From the NCBI RefSeq assembly GCF_001536285.1, contig NZ_FAOZ01000004.1, positions 372,001-436,000 on the forward strand: a stretch of DNA of 64,000 nucleotides, read 5' to 3'. This DNA is from Parafrankia irregularis. Its GTDB lineage: Bacteria; Actinomycetota; Actinomycetes; Frankiales; Frankiaceae. Made by a program: the position numbers and the translations under genes. Positions within the stretch are counted from its first letter, which is position 1. Every line of letters begins with the position of its first letter. The notes under the pieces were generated by a model, which saw only the letters and a program-made list of their open reading frames with translations, did not search any database and was not told the origin of the DNA. Of the stretch, positions 63,988-64,000 are shown one piece after another.

Positions 63988-64000
63988 GTGCCGGTCGCCG
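63988..64000 (+). CDS. Possible start of a gene running off the window
   Basis: A GTG at 63988 follows GGAGGT at 63977-63982 with a 5-bp spacing. Only the first four codons (reading MPVA) are in the window, so neither the gene nor its product can be judged. Confidence 0.25.

Overview
The window reads as chromosomal DNA of a nitrogen-fixing, high-G+C actinobacterium, almost certainly Frankia or a close relative. The evidence is the strongly GC3-biased coding sequence, the many GTG starts, and a complete nif cluster in the order nifH-D-K-E-N-X-(NifX-associated)-(DUF683)-W-Z-B-(IscA/Nfu fusion)-hesA-nifS. Actinobacterial hallmarks elsewhere include an LCP cell-wall ligase, an excalibur-domain protein, a septum-formation-family protein, heteromeric acyl-CoA dehydrogenases and a Rieske oxygenase. 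The species cannot be fixed from the sequence alone.

Layout. 1-1,081: the 3' end of a divergent adenylosuccinate synthetase-like gene, facing a small unknown gene. 1,082-1,997: a long non-coding leader in front of nifH. 1,998-19,632: the nif region. From nifE to korB nearly every stop overlaps the next start. The nif genes run directly into a two-subunit 2-oxoacid:ferredoxin oxidoreductase (korA, korB), followed by a 7Fe-type ferredoxin and a 25-bp perfect terminator. Together these cover nitrogenase structure (H, D, K), FeMo-cofactor assembly (E, N, X, B), maturation (W, Z), Fe-S and sulfur supply (NifS, IscA/Nfu, HesA) and a plausible electron source (KorAB to ferredoxin). No nifU, nifV, nifA or nifQ is present. 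20,429-24,293: a compact uncharacterised cassette (ACP-GNAT fusion, fatty-acyl-AMP-ligase-like enzyme, NTF2-like protein) followed by a small secreted protein. 24,576-27,214: an ABC ATPase and two membrane proteins. 27,225-28,820: a membrane-anchored GH26-type glycosidase.

29,560-62,237: a catabolic region. It holds a P450/aldehyde dehydrogenase operon, a TetR regulator, two N-acyl-D-amino-acid-deacylase-type amidohydrolases, a GntR regulator diverging from a four-gene acyl-CoA dehydrogenase operon, an amidohydrolase/Rieske oxygenase/NTF2 operon, an SDR, and an operon of zinc alcohol dehydrogenase, amidohydrolase and a fused indolepyruvate:ferredoxin oxidoreductase. Housekeeping or unrelated genes are interspersed (a second-type glutamyl-tRNA synthetase, an LCP protein, an excalibur protein, a vapC remnant). 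The window ends in a septum-formation-family membrane protein.

Two patterns stand out beyond the gene list. First, five catabolic promoters share a 17-bp element, roughly TANNTGAGCRTTYGCTY, placed 40-90 bp before the start codon and reading in the direction of the gene; this suggests one regulon, probably of the local TetR protein. Second, an intergenic palindromic repeat family recurs at least five times (core GAAGGATTYYGGTCGT / ACGACCRRAATCCTTC), and three copies carry a conserved flank of about 90 bp. Many proteins also contain in-frame tandem repeats (NifN, NifB, HesA, GH26, the NTF2-like protein, the indolepyruvate oxidoreductase), pointing to active repeat expansion in this genome.
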